A DNA stretch of 10,893 nucleotides, taken from NCBI GenBank assembly GCA_005878325.1, contig VBMR01000134.1, positions 1 through 10,893 of the forward strand. The letters run 5' to 3'. Position 1 is the first letter of the stretch; the number at the start of each line of letters is the position of its first letter. A program made the position numbers and the translations under genes. Positions 1-6,749 of this stretch are shown piece after piece. A model generated the notes under the pieces. That model was not told the DNA's origin, searched no databases, and saw nothing but the letters and a program-made list of their open reading frames with translations. The stretch comes from Methanobacteriota archaeon. GTDB lineage: Archaea > Thermoplasmatota > Thermoplasmata > RBG-16-68-12.

Positions 1-836
1 GTGTTCAGTCGCGCCGTGGGGGGCTCACTCAGCCGGACATTTCCGTCCCCTTCCCAGAGGCCCCGAAGCAGTCCCTCGACGATGTCGAGCGGCGCGTTTA
101 CCAGTTCTTCCGGGAAGTGCTTGTTCGGCGCTCTGCGTCCGAACTGCTCGTCGAGGTAGCTTGCGAGAGCCTTTGAACAGCAATAAACACGGCGTCGATG
201 TCGGGTGCTATCAATGACTTTCGGGACCGCCTGAAACACATCCGTCATCGTTGCAGTGATGAAGCGGGTCAATTCCTCTTCGTATGTTGCGATGGCGAAA
301 CCGACAACGCCATTTCTGCCGGTGAAACCTTCCGCGGCATATAAGCCGAGAAACCGGGCAACCCTCCGGTCGAACGGTACCTCCTTAGGCACGGCCTTTG
401 CGGTGGGATGGGGGAATTCGGATCCGAATTGGTTTCGACCGGTGAAGGTCTGATCGTGCACCTTTAGCAGCATTGTGCCGCCATCAGCCATCGTATACGG
501 ACATTCGATCGGGGACAGGACCTGGTCGCCCACGCGAAGTTGCACCGCTCGGACCCATTCCGGAGCGGTACGGCGAATCTCATGCCAGGACGTTCCGCGG
601 GCGTGGTATCCGTAACGATGCTGCAGGTTTCGAAGGACGCGATGCCCGGCCGTCATCCGGATGGGGAGCATGCCATCAGCCTTGATCTCGATCAAGCGGC
701 CCGCGTAGGATCGATGACTGGTTCCCAAGACTTTTCGAAATCGCCCATTGTGCGTCAGCACCATGTCCCCCTGGCGGATCTTGGAAATCGGAACGGGACC
801 TCGGGTGGTGGTTATCATCGTGTCGGGGTGAAGGCA
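1..836 (-). mobile_element. Intein with LAGLIDADG homing endonuclease inside Hel308 motif V (partial)
   Basis: A protein-splicing element begins at Cys341 of the helicase (codon 836-834), directly after ATPTL of motif V. Block A is CLHPDTMI, the classic class 1 intein N-terminus with a nucleophilic Cys. Block B follows at about intein residues 50-65, with TAGH (T402, H405) giving the conserved TxxH. A LAGLIDADG endonuclease domain carries two motifs: FLGLYAAEG (helicase residues 502-510) and GLLRGLWEGDG (595-605), whose acidic residues Glu509 and Asp604 are the expected metal ligands. At least 278 intein residues are visible with no stop or frameshift, so splicing and homing may both be intact. 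The C-terminal HN splice junction and the +1 nucleophile lie outside the window. Inteins at this conserved P-loop helicase motif are known from other archaeal Hel308 proteins. Confidence 0.92.
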
Positions 837-1856
837 CAGCGTCGGGGTCGCAACAATACACGAGATACGGCCTTTCCTGAACTCTTTCTCCACCGTCGCC
901 CGTTGGGCGTTTGTTAATCCCGCGTTATGGAATGCGACGCCGTTCTCAATACATCGAGCCAGTCGGGCTCCCATCGAGGTAGGTTCATCCTGCGCAGCTG
1001 ATAGGCTTTCCGCGACCTTTCCCAGGTGTTCCTTTTTCTTCTCGTCGAGCTCATGCCGGAGATGCGTACCCAGTGCCTTTGCAAGAGCCTCTGTCGACCG
1101 TCGCGTGTTGACAAATACAAGTGCCTGTCCGCCAGATAACATGATGTCGGCGACGAGCCCCGAGATATCGTCACCACGATCCCTGATCTCGACAATCGAC
1201 TTGTCGACGAAATGAACAAGCCCTTCGTGATACACCCCCTCCTTGAGGGGGACGGGGCGCCACTCGCTCTTGACGTGCTCCGCCTCGAGCCACTTTGCAA
1301 TCTGGTCTGAGTTCTTGATCGTCGCGCTCAGTGCAAGGACCTGAGCTTTCGGATTCACTTGTCGAAGCTTCGCCAATGTGATCTCGAGGGTCGGCCCTCG
1401 GTCCGCGTCGTTGATGAGATGGACCTCGTCTGCGACGACCACCGTCAACGCCTGCAACCAATTGAGTCGGTGACGGAGGAGCGAGTCGGCCCGTTCCGAC
1501 GTGGCGACGATCACGTCGAACTTCTCAAGCGACGGATCGATCGAGTCGTAGTCTCCGACACTGATTCCGACCTTGAGGCCGAGTTCCTCGAATTCCTTCA
1601 GGTCCTCGTACTTTTCCGCGGCGAGGGCCCGCAAAGGCACGATGTAGAGGGCCTTTCCTCCCCGCAGGAAGGAGGCCAGAATCGCAAGGTACGCGACGAG
1701 AGACTTGCCGCTCGCGGTGGGAATCGCGAGGACCAGATTCTCCCCGAGGAGGGCGGGCCCAATCGCATCCACCTGTGGAGGGTACAGTTCTTCGATCCCC
1801 TGTTTCTTCAGGATTTCTACGATCCGGGGATCGAGCCCGAGGTCCGCGATGCGCAT
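1..1856 (-). CDS. hel308: Hel308-type superfamily 2 DNA helicase with intein, partial (C-terminal part beyond window)
   Basis: Archaeal Hel308 is an ATP-dependent 3'-5' DNA helicase acting at stalled forks. The reading frame is open from ATG 1856 to the left edge (618 codons). Residues 1-340 are helicase: an N-terminal stretch typical of the family (LGLDPRIVEILKKQGIEELY), Q-motif YPPQ (25-28), Walker A PTASGKS (46-52), IVPLRALA (motif Ia), DEVH (143-146), SAT (177-179), motif IV LVFVNTRRS, GVAFHNAGL (306-314), then motif V VATPTL up to residue 340. There the frame continues into an intein (annotated separately); the rest of motif V, motif VI, the winged helix and ratchet domains should follow outside the window. 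The start fits the family N-terminus, and no start codon lies between the upstream in-frame stop (1932-1934) and 1856. A TATA-like box sits 28 nt upstream. Codons are richer in A/T third positions than in the genes right of about 2500. Confidence 0.93.
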   Translation of the reverse strand, partial: MRIADLGLDPRIVEILKKQGIEELYPPQVDAIGPALLGENLVLAIPTASGKSLVAYLAILASFLRGGKALYIVPLRALAAEKYEDLKEFEELGLKVGISVGDYDSIDPSLEKFDVIVATSERADSLLRHRLNWLQALTVVVADEVHLINDADRGPTLEITLAKLRQVNPKAQVLALSATIKNSDQIAKWLEAEHVKSEWRPVPLKEGVYHEGLVHFVDKSIVEIRDRGDDISGLVADIMLSGGQALVFVNTRRSTEALAKALGTHLRHELDEKKKEHLGKVAESLSAAQDEPTSMGARLARCIENGVAFHNAGLTNAQRATVEKEFRKGRISCIVATPTLCLHPDTMITTTRGPVPISKIRQGDMVLTHNGRFRKVLGTSHRSYAGRLIEIKADGMLPIRMTAGHRVLRNLQHRYGYHARGTSWHEIRRTAPEWVRAVQLRVGDQVLSPIECPYTMADGGTMLLKVHDQTFTGRNQFGSEFPHPTAKAVPKEVPFDRRVARFLGLYAAEGFTGRNGVVGFAIATYEEELTRFITATMTDVFQAVPKVIDSTRHRRRVYCCSKALASYLDEQFGRRAPNKHFPEELVNAPLDIVEGLLRGLWEGDGNVRLSEPPTARLN

Positions 1857-1880
1857 TCGTCTTCCGATGCGGGAGGGCTC

Positions 1881-1888
1881 GGATAAAG
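1881..1888 (-). promoter_or_regulatory. TATA-like box of hel308
   Basis: On the minus strand CTTTATCC is centred about 28 nt upstream of the hel308 ATG (1856). This is the distance expected if transcription starts at the start codon (leaderless mRNA). The same core at the same distance precedes the glycerol-3-phosphate dehydrogenase start at 8404. Confidence 0.55.
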
Positions 1889-2005
1889 CTTCGCGGCGGT
1901 GATGAGGAGGCTGGGTCAGAGCACGTGGATGTCACGGACTCGCTCCACGGAATCGCAGAGATCCAGAGAGGCGATTCTACCACAATCGAACGGCGCGCGA
2001 CGTGC

Positions 2006-2383
2006 CTATTTGGAGCGGCGGACGGCGTTCTCCGCCACGCGCATTTTCACGATCTTTGTGACGAGGTCCGCGGGCAGCGGCTTGTCAGGCGTGAATTGGA
2101 AGGTCCCTTTCCCCGCCTGGAAGGGCTTCAATTCGACGGAGAACTTTCGGCGCACTTGATTGCTCACCCCGAAGAGGCTGCAGTGGTCCTTGAACGCGGC
2201 AAAGTACACGAGCATCCCGTTCTGTCGGAACGCGGGCATTCGGTAGCTGATGACTTCCTCGGCGTCTGGGGCGGCCGCCCTAATCGTCTTCCGAAGTCGT
2301 TGAAGCAGGGTCCGAAATCCGGGTGGGACGCGTTCAAGGTATTCGTCGATCGTCTTCGGGGCAACGGCTTCCGGAGGAGCCAT
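2006..2383 (-). CDS. DUF1801 / YdhG-like (iron chaperone Fra-type fold) protein
   Basis: A 125-residue protein matching the small DUF1801 domain family (YdhG-like) over almost its whole length. The family signature reads IDEYLERVPPGFRTLLQRLR (12-31), then APDAEEVISYRMPAF (38-52), a core of NGMLVYFAAFKDHCSLFG (55-72), and GKGTFQFTPDKPLPADLV (91-108) with a C-terminal helix. The family is distantly related to frataxin-like or START-like folds; its biochemical role is not settled, and no function is claimed beyond a cytosolic single-domain protein. ATG 2383 was chosen because the family domain starts right after it and a TATA-like CCTTAAGG sits 27-28 nt upstream; an ATG 30 codons earlier (2473) would add a low-complexity segment without family resemblance. 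It points the same way as hel308 but has its own promoter and a gap of about 150 bp. Confidence 0.8.
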   Translation of the reverse strand: MAPPEAVAPKTIDEYLERVPPGFRTLLQRLRKTIRAAAPDAEEVISYRMPAFRQNGMLVYFAAFKDHCSLFGVSNQVRRKFSVELKPFQAGKGTFQFTPDKPLPADLVTKIVKMRVAENAVRRSK

Positions 2384-2406
2384 CACGGCCAAACCGGGCC
2401 GATGCT

Positions 2407-2414
2407 CCTTAAGG
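2407..2414 (-). promoter_or_regulatory. TATA-like box of the DUF1801 gene
   Basis: Palindromic CCTTAAGG is centred 27-28 nt upstream of ATG 2383 on the minus strand, the spacing of a leaderless archaeal transcript. It supports the shorter start over the ATG at 2473. Confidence 0.4.
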
Positions 2415-2514
2415 ATTTCGCGCTGCGTGCGGTACGATTGTTCGCCGTCTCCCACCATGGGCGAATGCACCACCCAAAGCCTTTAGGCGACCCGTCGGTT
2501 CCGTAACGAAGAGC

Positions 2515-3285
2515 GTGGGCCCGCAGCCGCGGGAGGGCTATCCCAACCCGACGATCGTCGAGATCGATGCGGGCCTCCTGAATGCGGTCGGACTCCCGAA
2601 CCCCGGGGTCGTCGAGTACGAGCACGAGGTGAAACGGGCCCACGCCGCGGGCGCTGTGATCATCGGATCGGTGTACGGCAAGGACGCGGAGGAATACGCG
2701 GCCGTCGCCGCGAAGATGTCCACCTACGGGGTCGCGGCGATCGAGCTGAACCTCTCCTGCCCGCACGCGAAGGGCCTCGGGACGGAGATCGCGCAGGACG
2801 AGGCCGCGGTCCGGGACTTCACGCGGACCGTGAAGGACGTCGTCGACGTCCCGGTCTTTCCGAAGCTTTCCCCGAATGTGCAGGACATTGCCTCCTTCGC
2901 CGTCGCCGCGGAGAAAGGCGGCGCGGATGGCATCGTCGCGGTCAACACCCTGAAGGCGATGGCCATCACACCGGAGCTGAAGATGCCGTCCCTCGCGAAC
3001 AAGTTCGGAGGGCTGAGCGGTCCCGCGCTCCGGCCGATCGGCGTCCGCGCGGTCTACGACATCTGCGAGAAGGTCCACGTCCCGGTGATCGGCGTGGGAG
3101 GCGTCGGATCGGGCCGCGACGCGCTCGAGTACATCATGGCCGGCGCGAGTGCGGTCCAGGTCGGGACCGCGATCCTGTCTCGCGGGATCGGCGTGTTCAA
3201 CGAGATCACGAAGGAGATGGCCCTCCTCCTGGAGGACGCCGGATTCCGTTCCGTGCCGGAGGCGGTCGGGGTCGCCCATGCCTAG
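2515..3285 (+). CDS. pyrD: Dihydroorotate dehydrogenase (class 1B catalytic subunit), 5'-truncated
   Basis: PyrD oxidises dihydroorotate to orotate in pyrimidine synthesis, using FMN and passing electrons to PyrK. Numbering from GTG 2515 (256 residues): PREGYPNPT (5-13), GLLNAVGLPNPG (20-31), ELNLSCPHAKG with catalytic-base Cys82 (class 1 type), FPKLSPN (Lys117), VNT (143-145), GGLSGPALRPIG (165-176), VIGVGGVGSGRDA (191-203) and GASAVQVGTA (210-219) form the TIM-barrel FMN site. Family members are about 300 residues. The first 40-45 residues, which carry the first barrel strand and the ASG FMN motif, are absent. Family similarity begins at VTKSVG (codons 2503-2517), but the frame upstream to the stop at 2410-2412 does not resemble PyrD and has no ATG, GTG or TTG, and the other two frames do not carry the missing part. 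The stop overlaps pyrK by 8 nt. Function as it stands is doubtful. Confidence 0.88.
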   Translation: MGPQPREGYPNPTIVEIDAGLLNAVGLPNPGVVEYEHEVKRAHAAGAVIIGSVYGKDAEEYAAVAAKMSTYGVAAIELNLSCPHAKGLGTEIAQDEAAVRDFTRTVKDVVDVPVFPKLSPNVQDIASFAVAAEKGGADGIVAVNTLKAMAITPELKMPSLANKFGGLSGPALRPIGVRAVYDICEKVHVPVIGVGGVGSGRDALEYIMAGASAVQVGTAILSRGIGVFNEITKEMALLLEDAGFRSVPEAVGVAHA

Positions 3286-4054
3286 GATCCAGGTCGTCCC
3301 GCTCCTCGAGGTCGTGCGGGAGACCCCGTCCACGATGACGTACCGCTTCCGCGCAGACCTCGGCGGGAAGCCGGGCCAGTTCCTGATGGTCTGGATCCCG
3401 CGGTTCGACGAGCTCCCCATGGCCGTGTCGTACTTCGGCGCGGTGAAGGGCATCACGGTCCGCGACTACGGCGACGCGACGCACGTCCTCGCCGCCTTCA
3501 ATGCGAGCGACCGGATCGGGGTGCGCGGTCCCTACGGGAACGCGTTCACGCTCCAGGGGGAAAGCGTCCTCGCGGTCGCGGGCGGCAGCGGGATGGCCTC
3601 GATGATCGCCGCGATCGAGGCGTTCGCGCAACAGGGCGCGCGGGTCGTCACCGCGGTCGGAGCCAAGACCGCGGAGGAGCTGTTGTTCGTCAACCGGGCG
3701 AACGGGGCCGGGGAGGTCCACATCGCCACGGACGACGGCTCGCGGGGCTTCCATGGATTCGCCCCGGCTCTCGCGGAGAAGCTCCTGGACCGGGAGAAGG
3801 TCTCGCAGATCATCACGTGCGGTCCCGAGAAGATGATGTATGCGGTCGTCGACCTCGCCCGACGGCGCTCGATTCCGGTGCAGGCGAGCCTGGAGCGCTA
3901 CATGAAGTGTGGCATCGGAATCTGCGACGCGTGCGCTCTGGACGACCAGCTGGTCTGCTATGACGGGCCGATTTTCACGGGAGACCAGCTCGCGGGTTCG
4001 CAGGACTTCGGGCAGTTCCGTAGAGACAAGAGCGGGCGGCGGATCCCCGTGTGA
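3278..4054 (+). CDS. pyrK: Dihydroorotate dehydrogenase electron transfer subunit (FAD / 2Fe-2S)
   Basis: PyrK pairs with PyrD and carries electrons from dihydroorotate oxidation to NAD+ or another acceptor via FAD and a [2Fe-2S] cluster. The 258-residue product has the ferredoxin-reductase layout: a flavin barrel with KPGQFLMVWIP (31-41) and LPMAVSYF (46-53), GPYGNAF (84-90), a nucleotide-binding segment VAGGSGMASM (100-109), CGPEKMM (181-187), and a C-terminal cluster site with Cys211, Cys216, Cys219 and Cys227 (CX4CX2CX7C; the last spacing is short, as in many archaeal members). Length is normal for the family. ATG 3278 lies inside the end of pyrD (ATGCCTAG, 8-nt overlap), which implies translational coupling; an upstream in-frame ATG at 3149 is inside the pyrD core and is unlikely. 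Unlike pyrD it looks complete. Confidence 0.93.
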   Translation: MPRIQVVPLLEVVRETPSTMTYRFRADLGGKPGQFLMVWIPRFDELPMAVSYFGAVKGITVRDYGDATHVLAAFNASDRIGVRGPYGNAFTLQGESVLAVAGGSGMASMIAAIEAFAQQGARVVTAVGAKTAEELLFVNRANGAGEVHIATDDGSRGFHGFAPALAEKLLDREKVSQIITCGPEKMMYAVVDLARRRSIPVQASLERYMKCGIGICDACALDDQLVCYDGPIFTGDQLAGSQDFGQFRRDKSGRRIPV

Positions 4055-4059
4055 CGAAG

Positions 4060-4075
4060 GCATCCCGAGGGATGC
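4060..4075 (+). terminator. Hairpin just after pyrK
   Basis: A perfect 7-bp inverted repeat (GCATCCC, GA, GGGATGC) begins 6 nt after the pyrK stop. It has no T-run, so it is not a typical archaeal terminator; it could act as an mRNA 3'-end structure. Weak call. Confidence 0.25.
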
Positions 4076-4160
4076 GACGCGCTAGGGAGCGGCCCGGCAT
4101 CGGAGTACGATAGCTTGATATCCGGAATCCCGCATCGCGCGCGTTGGAGTCCGTGAGCGG

Positions 4161-4751
4161 ATGAAGGACGTCAATGCGATCGCGAAACGGGCCCTCGAAT
4201 ACAAGGAGAAGGGCCTCTCCGAAAAGGAGATCGCGGACGAGTTGCACCTGTCCCCGGAGACCGTCACGTGGCTCCTAACCCGCGGGATCAAGGGCGGGGA
4301 GCCGCCGAAGGACGTGAAGATCGGGTGGCGGTCCCTCGGCGTCTACGGGAACCGGATCGGATTCGTCGCCGCCGCCATGTCCGACATCGCCCTCGAGGAG
4401 ATGGAGAAGCGGCAGATCGACGCGGACGCCATCATGGGCGTCGCGATCAACGGGATTCCCCTCGCGACCCTGATCAGCGAGGAACTCGGGAAGGAGCTGG
4501 TCATCTATCGGCCGAGCCAGGAACGCCATGGACAGGGCGCCTTCTCGTCGAATTACGCATCGCCACAGGGGAAGAAGCTGGTGATCGTGGACGACGTCGT
4601 CTCGACCGGCGAGACGATCAAGGGGGCGATTTCCGAGATCCACGAACTCGGCGGGACCGCGATCCTCGTGGTGGTCCTCGTGAACAAGACGGTGCAGGAC
4701 GAGCTCGCGGGCGTGCCTCTGCGCGCGCTAATCCGCGCACGGTCGATCTGA
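4161..4751 (+). CDS. gfcR: GfcR-type transcriptional regulator: HTH plus orotate phosphoribosyltransferase-like domain
   Basis: A 196-residue protein with an N-terminal helix-turn-helix (residues 18-41, GLSEKEIADELHLSPETV) fused to a type I phosphoribosyltransferase fold. The PRPP loop is LVIVDDVVSTGETI (140-153), preceded by GAFSSNYASPQGKK (126-139). The catalytic-loop lysines of true PyrE are not evident, so a sensor or regulator rather than an orotate-converting enzyme is likely. The family is called orotate phosphoribosyltransferase-like; in haloarchaea its member GfcR regulates sugar catabolism. Length is normal. Here it stands 106 bp downstream of pyrK on the same strand, so a role in sensing PRPP or pyrimidine state is an inference. 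ATG 4161 follows a GTGA Shine-Dalgarno-like motif (4153-4156), and a TATA-like TTGATATC near 4115-4122 suggests its own promoter with a short leader. Confidence 0.88.
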   Translation: MKDVNAIAKRALEYKEKGLSEKEIADELHLSPETVTWLLTRGIKGGEPPKDVKIGWRSLGVYGNRIGFVAAAMSDIALEEMEKRQIDADAIMGVAINGIPLATLISEELGKELVIYRPSQERHGQGAFSSNYASPQGKKLVIVDDVVSTGETIKGAISEIHELGGTAILVVVLVNKTVQDELAGVPLRALIRARSI

Positions 4752-4806
4752 AGTCCACGCGAACGTCGCATGGGGCACACAGATGTCCTCCCGCGTTGCA
4801 CAACTG

Positions 4807-4812
4807 TTATAG
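4807..4812 (+). promoter_or_regulatory. TATA-like box of the small membrane protein gene
   Basis: TTATAG is centred 27-28 nt upstream of ATG 4837, matching the leaderless spacing seen at other starts here. It is one reason to regard the 71-codon frame as a real gene. Confidence 0.45.
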
Positions 4813-4836
4813 GGAGCCCATGTCCCTGGGGTCGTC

Positions 4837-5052
4837 ATGAAGGCGGTGGCACGCGCCTTCCGAAGACTGAGACGCCGACGCGACCTCGCATTCTTCGAAT
4901 TCGTCGCGGTCCTCTTCGTCCTCGGAATGTTGCTCGAGATGCTGTTCGTCTCTGCGCCCTTGACGGGTGCGGGATGGCTCTGGATGCTGCCCACCATCCT
5001 CGGCCTGGTCGGCATCTTGTGGTTCGTCGCACGGGAGCCCACAAACCTTTAG
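4837..5052 (+). CDS. Small two-helix membrane protein, function unknown
   Basis: A 71-residue product that I do not recognise. It begins with a strongly basic stretch (residues 1-15, with RRLRRRR), followed by a hydrophobic helix at about 18-38 (FFEFVAVLFVLGMLLEMLFV), a short polar/glycine turn, a second helix at about 45-64 (GWLWMLPTILGLVGILWFVA) and a short tail. The basic N-terminus suggests N-in topology with both ends cytoplasmic by the positive-inside rule. Support for its being real: an upstream TATA-like box at leaderless distance, a protein-like amphipathic layout, and a fit between gfcR and lysS without overlap. The lysS promoter-like CCTTTAGG overlaps its last codons. No function is offered. 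Confidence 0.6.
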   Translation: MKAVARAFRRLRRRRDLAFFEFVAVLFVLGMLLEMLFVSAPLTGAGWLWMLPTILGLVGILWFVAREPTNL

Positions 5053-5082
5053 GCCTCGCGGCCCCCTGCGCGCGGCCGGTGA
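5047..5082 (+). promoter_or_regulatory. lysS promoter box and Shine-Dalgarno motif
   Basis: TATA-like CTTTAG (5047-5052) predicts transcription starting near 5077. GGTGA (5078-5082), complementary to the 3' end of archaeal 16S rRNA, lies 6 nt before CTG 5089. The same box, GGTGA, start arrangement precedes the PurP-like gene. This supports lysS initiation at 5089 rather than at TTG 5113. Confidence 0.45.
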
Positions 5083-5088
5083 GCCGCG

Positions 5089-6687
5089 CTGACCCATTGG
5101 TTTGACGAGCTCTTGCCGGAGGCGAAAGCCTATGTCGGCGAGAAACGGGAGCTCGTGGTCAACGCCGGATTGAGCGTCAGCGGCCTCCAGCACGTCGGCC
5201 GGCTGCGGGGCGAGATCACCCTCTCTCATCTCCTCGCCCGAGCGCTTCGCGGTGCGGGACGCCCGGTTGTCCAGAGTCTCGTGTTGTATACCCAGGACGA
5301 ATGGAAAGGGAAGGAGGGCCAACTCGGCCAGTTCAAAGGGGACGAGGGCCGCAAGTACGTCGGCCGACGATTGATCGACGTCCCCGATCCGTTCGCGTGC
5401 CATGGGAATTGGGTCGACCATTACTGGAGGGACTTCGGGGGCGTCCTCGAACGGTTCGCGCCCGGCGTCCGAATCGTCACGACCACAGAGGCATACAAGA
5501 ATCCGGAGATGCAGGCCCTGGTCCGAGATCTCGCGGCGCGGAGCGAAGAGGTCCGCGTCCTCGTGAACAAGTATCGCGCGCGCCATCCGTACCCCTCCGG
5601 ATGGATCCCCTTCGAGGCGTTCTGCGAAGAGTGCCACACGATCGGCGCGAAGACGATTTCGATCGACGGCACGACCGCGAAGTACCGGTGCGAGCGATGC
5701 GGCCACTCGGGCTCTTCTTCGATCGAGAAAGGCAAGCTGAACTGGCGGCTCGAATGGCCCGCGTTGTGGAAGGTGTACCGGGTGGACATCGAGCCGTTCG
5801 GGAAGGATCACGCGACGCCTGGAGGTTCGCGGGACTCCTGCAAGGAGATCGCCGAGACGATCATGCACTTCCGCCCGCCGATGGGCATCCCCTACGAATG
5901 GGTCGGGATCTCGGACCGCGGCAAAGACCTCGGGGACATGGGTTCGTCCGACTTCCTCGGCTTCACGCCCGCGCAATGGATCGAGGTCGCGGACCCGGAG
6001 GTCTTGCGGTACCTGTACGCGTACAACCCGATCTTCCGCCGTCTCGTCCTGGACCTGTACCGCGTCGACACATACCACGACCTGTACGATCGTGCGGAAG
6101 AGCGCTTCTTCTCCGCGGACCGCGAAGGAGACGAGGAAGATCAGGCCCGTTCGTACGAGCTGGCCCAGGTGTCCGCGCCGCCAACCGAAAGACCGTTTGC
6201 CCTTTCGTATCGCCACGCCGCGTTCCTGTCGCAAATCAGCCCGGAACACGGACGCATCGAATGGTGTGTGAAACGGCTGCGGGATACCGGCATCCTCGAC
6301 CGCACCCCGACGAACCTCGAGCGGGACCGGATCGCCCGTCGCCTGGAACAGTCCCGCGGATGGGTCGAGAAGTATGCGCCCGAGAACCGCGTCCGGCTGA
6401 TGGAGGTTCTGAGTCCTCAAGTGCAATCGCAACTCGACGCGAAGGACCGGGAGGGCCTGCGCCTCTACGCGACGAAAGCCGCGGGGCTTCCGTGGACCGA
6501 GGACGCGATCAAGGAATCCATGGTCTCGCTCACGAAGGCCGGATCCCTCCCGGTCGAGACAGGCCGGTTCTTCCGCGACCTGTACCTCGTCCTGCTCGGG
6601 TCGGAGAAAGGTCCCCGCGCCGCACCGTTTCTCGCGGTCCTGGAGAAGGAGTGGGTGGTGCGCCGACTGAAGGAAGCGGCCCACTGA
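5089..6687 (+). CDS. lysS: Lysyl-tRNA synthetase, class I
   Basis: Charges tRNA-Lys with lysine. The Rossmann-type class I form is typical of archaea. With numbering from the downstream TTG 5113: the HIGH-like motif is HVGR (27-30) in GLSVSGLQHVGRLRGE, a zinc-ribbon insertion has Cys171, Cys174, Cys193 and Cys196, and the region before the all-helical anticodon domain reads YEWVGISDRGKDLGDM then EVADPEVLRYLYAYNP. The KMSKS position holds DMGSS (275-279), so the usual lysine is missing. Length (about 525-532) is normal. The only ATG/GTG/TTG start near the 5' end is TTG 5113, but the eight codons before it (LTHWFDEL) include the HW conserved at the N-terminus of class I LysRS, and a GGTGA lies 6 nt upstream of CTG 5089. 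CTG 5089 is therefore proposed as the start; 5113 is the conservative alternative. It is separated from the tRNA gene by 40 bp. Confidence 0.9.
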   Translation: MTHWFDELLPEAKAYVGEKRELVVNAGLSVSGLQHVGRLRGEITLSHLLARALRGAGRPVVQSLVLYTQDEWKGKEGQLGQFKGDEGRKYVGRRLIDVPDPFACHGNWVDHYWRDFGGVLERFAPGVRIVTTTEAYKNPEMQALVRDLAARSEEVRVLVNKYRARHPYPSGWIPFEAFCEECHTIGAKTISIDGTTAKYRCERCGHSGSSSIEKGKLNWRLEWPALWKVYRVDIEPFGKDHATPGGSRDSCKEIAETIMHFRPPMGIPYEWVGISDRGKDLGDMGSSDFLGFTPAQWIEVADPEVLRYLYAYNPIFRRLVLDLYRVDTYHDLYDRAEERFFSADREGDEEDQARSYELAQVSAPPTERPFALSYRHAAFLSQISPEHGRIEWCVKRLRDTGILDRTPTNLERDRIARRLEQSRGWVEKYAPENRVRLMEVLSPQVQSQLDAKDREGLRLYATKAAGLPWTEDAIKESMVSLTKAGSLPVETGRFFRDLYLVLLGSEKGPRAAPFLAVLEKEWVVRRLKEAAH

Positions 6688-6695
6688 GAAAAATC

Positions 6696-6701
6696 AATAT
6701 A
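6696..6701 (+). promoter_or_regulatory. TATA box of the tRNA-Gln gene
   Basis: AATATA within an A/T-rich patch (6688-6702), in otherwise very GC-rich DNA, is centred 28-29 nt upstream of the first tRNA base, predicting an almost leaderless pre-tRNA starting near 6727. It follows the lysS stop by 8 nt. Confidence 0.6.
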
Positions 6702-6749
6702 CGCCCTCTCCGTTGAATCGCGGTCGCAGCCCCGTGGTCTAGCGGCCAA

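Noticed and set aside
2480..2488. CCTTTAGGC about 31 nt upstream of GTG 2515, suggesting a promoter for a short pyrD
   Set aside because: The spacing is slightly off, there is no Shine-Dalgarno motif, and a protein starting at 2515 lacks the first barrel strand and the TKS lysine, so truncation explains the data better.
256..2506. Several plus-strand frames (for example 1359-1886 and 1775-2506) over hel308 and the DUF1801 gene
   Set aside because: They are antisense to clear helicase, intein and DUF1801 motifs and show no protein-like pattern.
2383..3456. A 357-codon minus-strand frame opposite pyrD and pyrK
   Set aside because: Asp/Arg-rich shadow translation with no recognisable motif, antisense to convincing pyrDK sequence.
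4807..6684. A 625-codon open frame on the minus strand opposite lysS
   Set aside because: It is an antisense shadow of a GC-rich gene: composition is dominated by Arg, Asp, Glu and Pro without domain motifs, and the plus strand carries clear LysRS motifs throughout.
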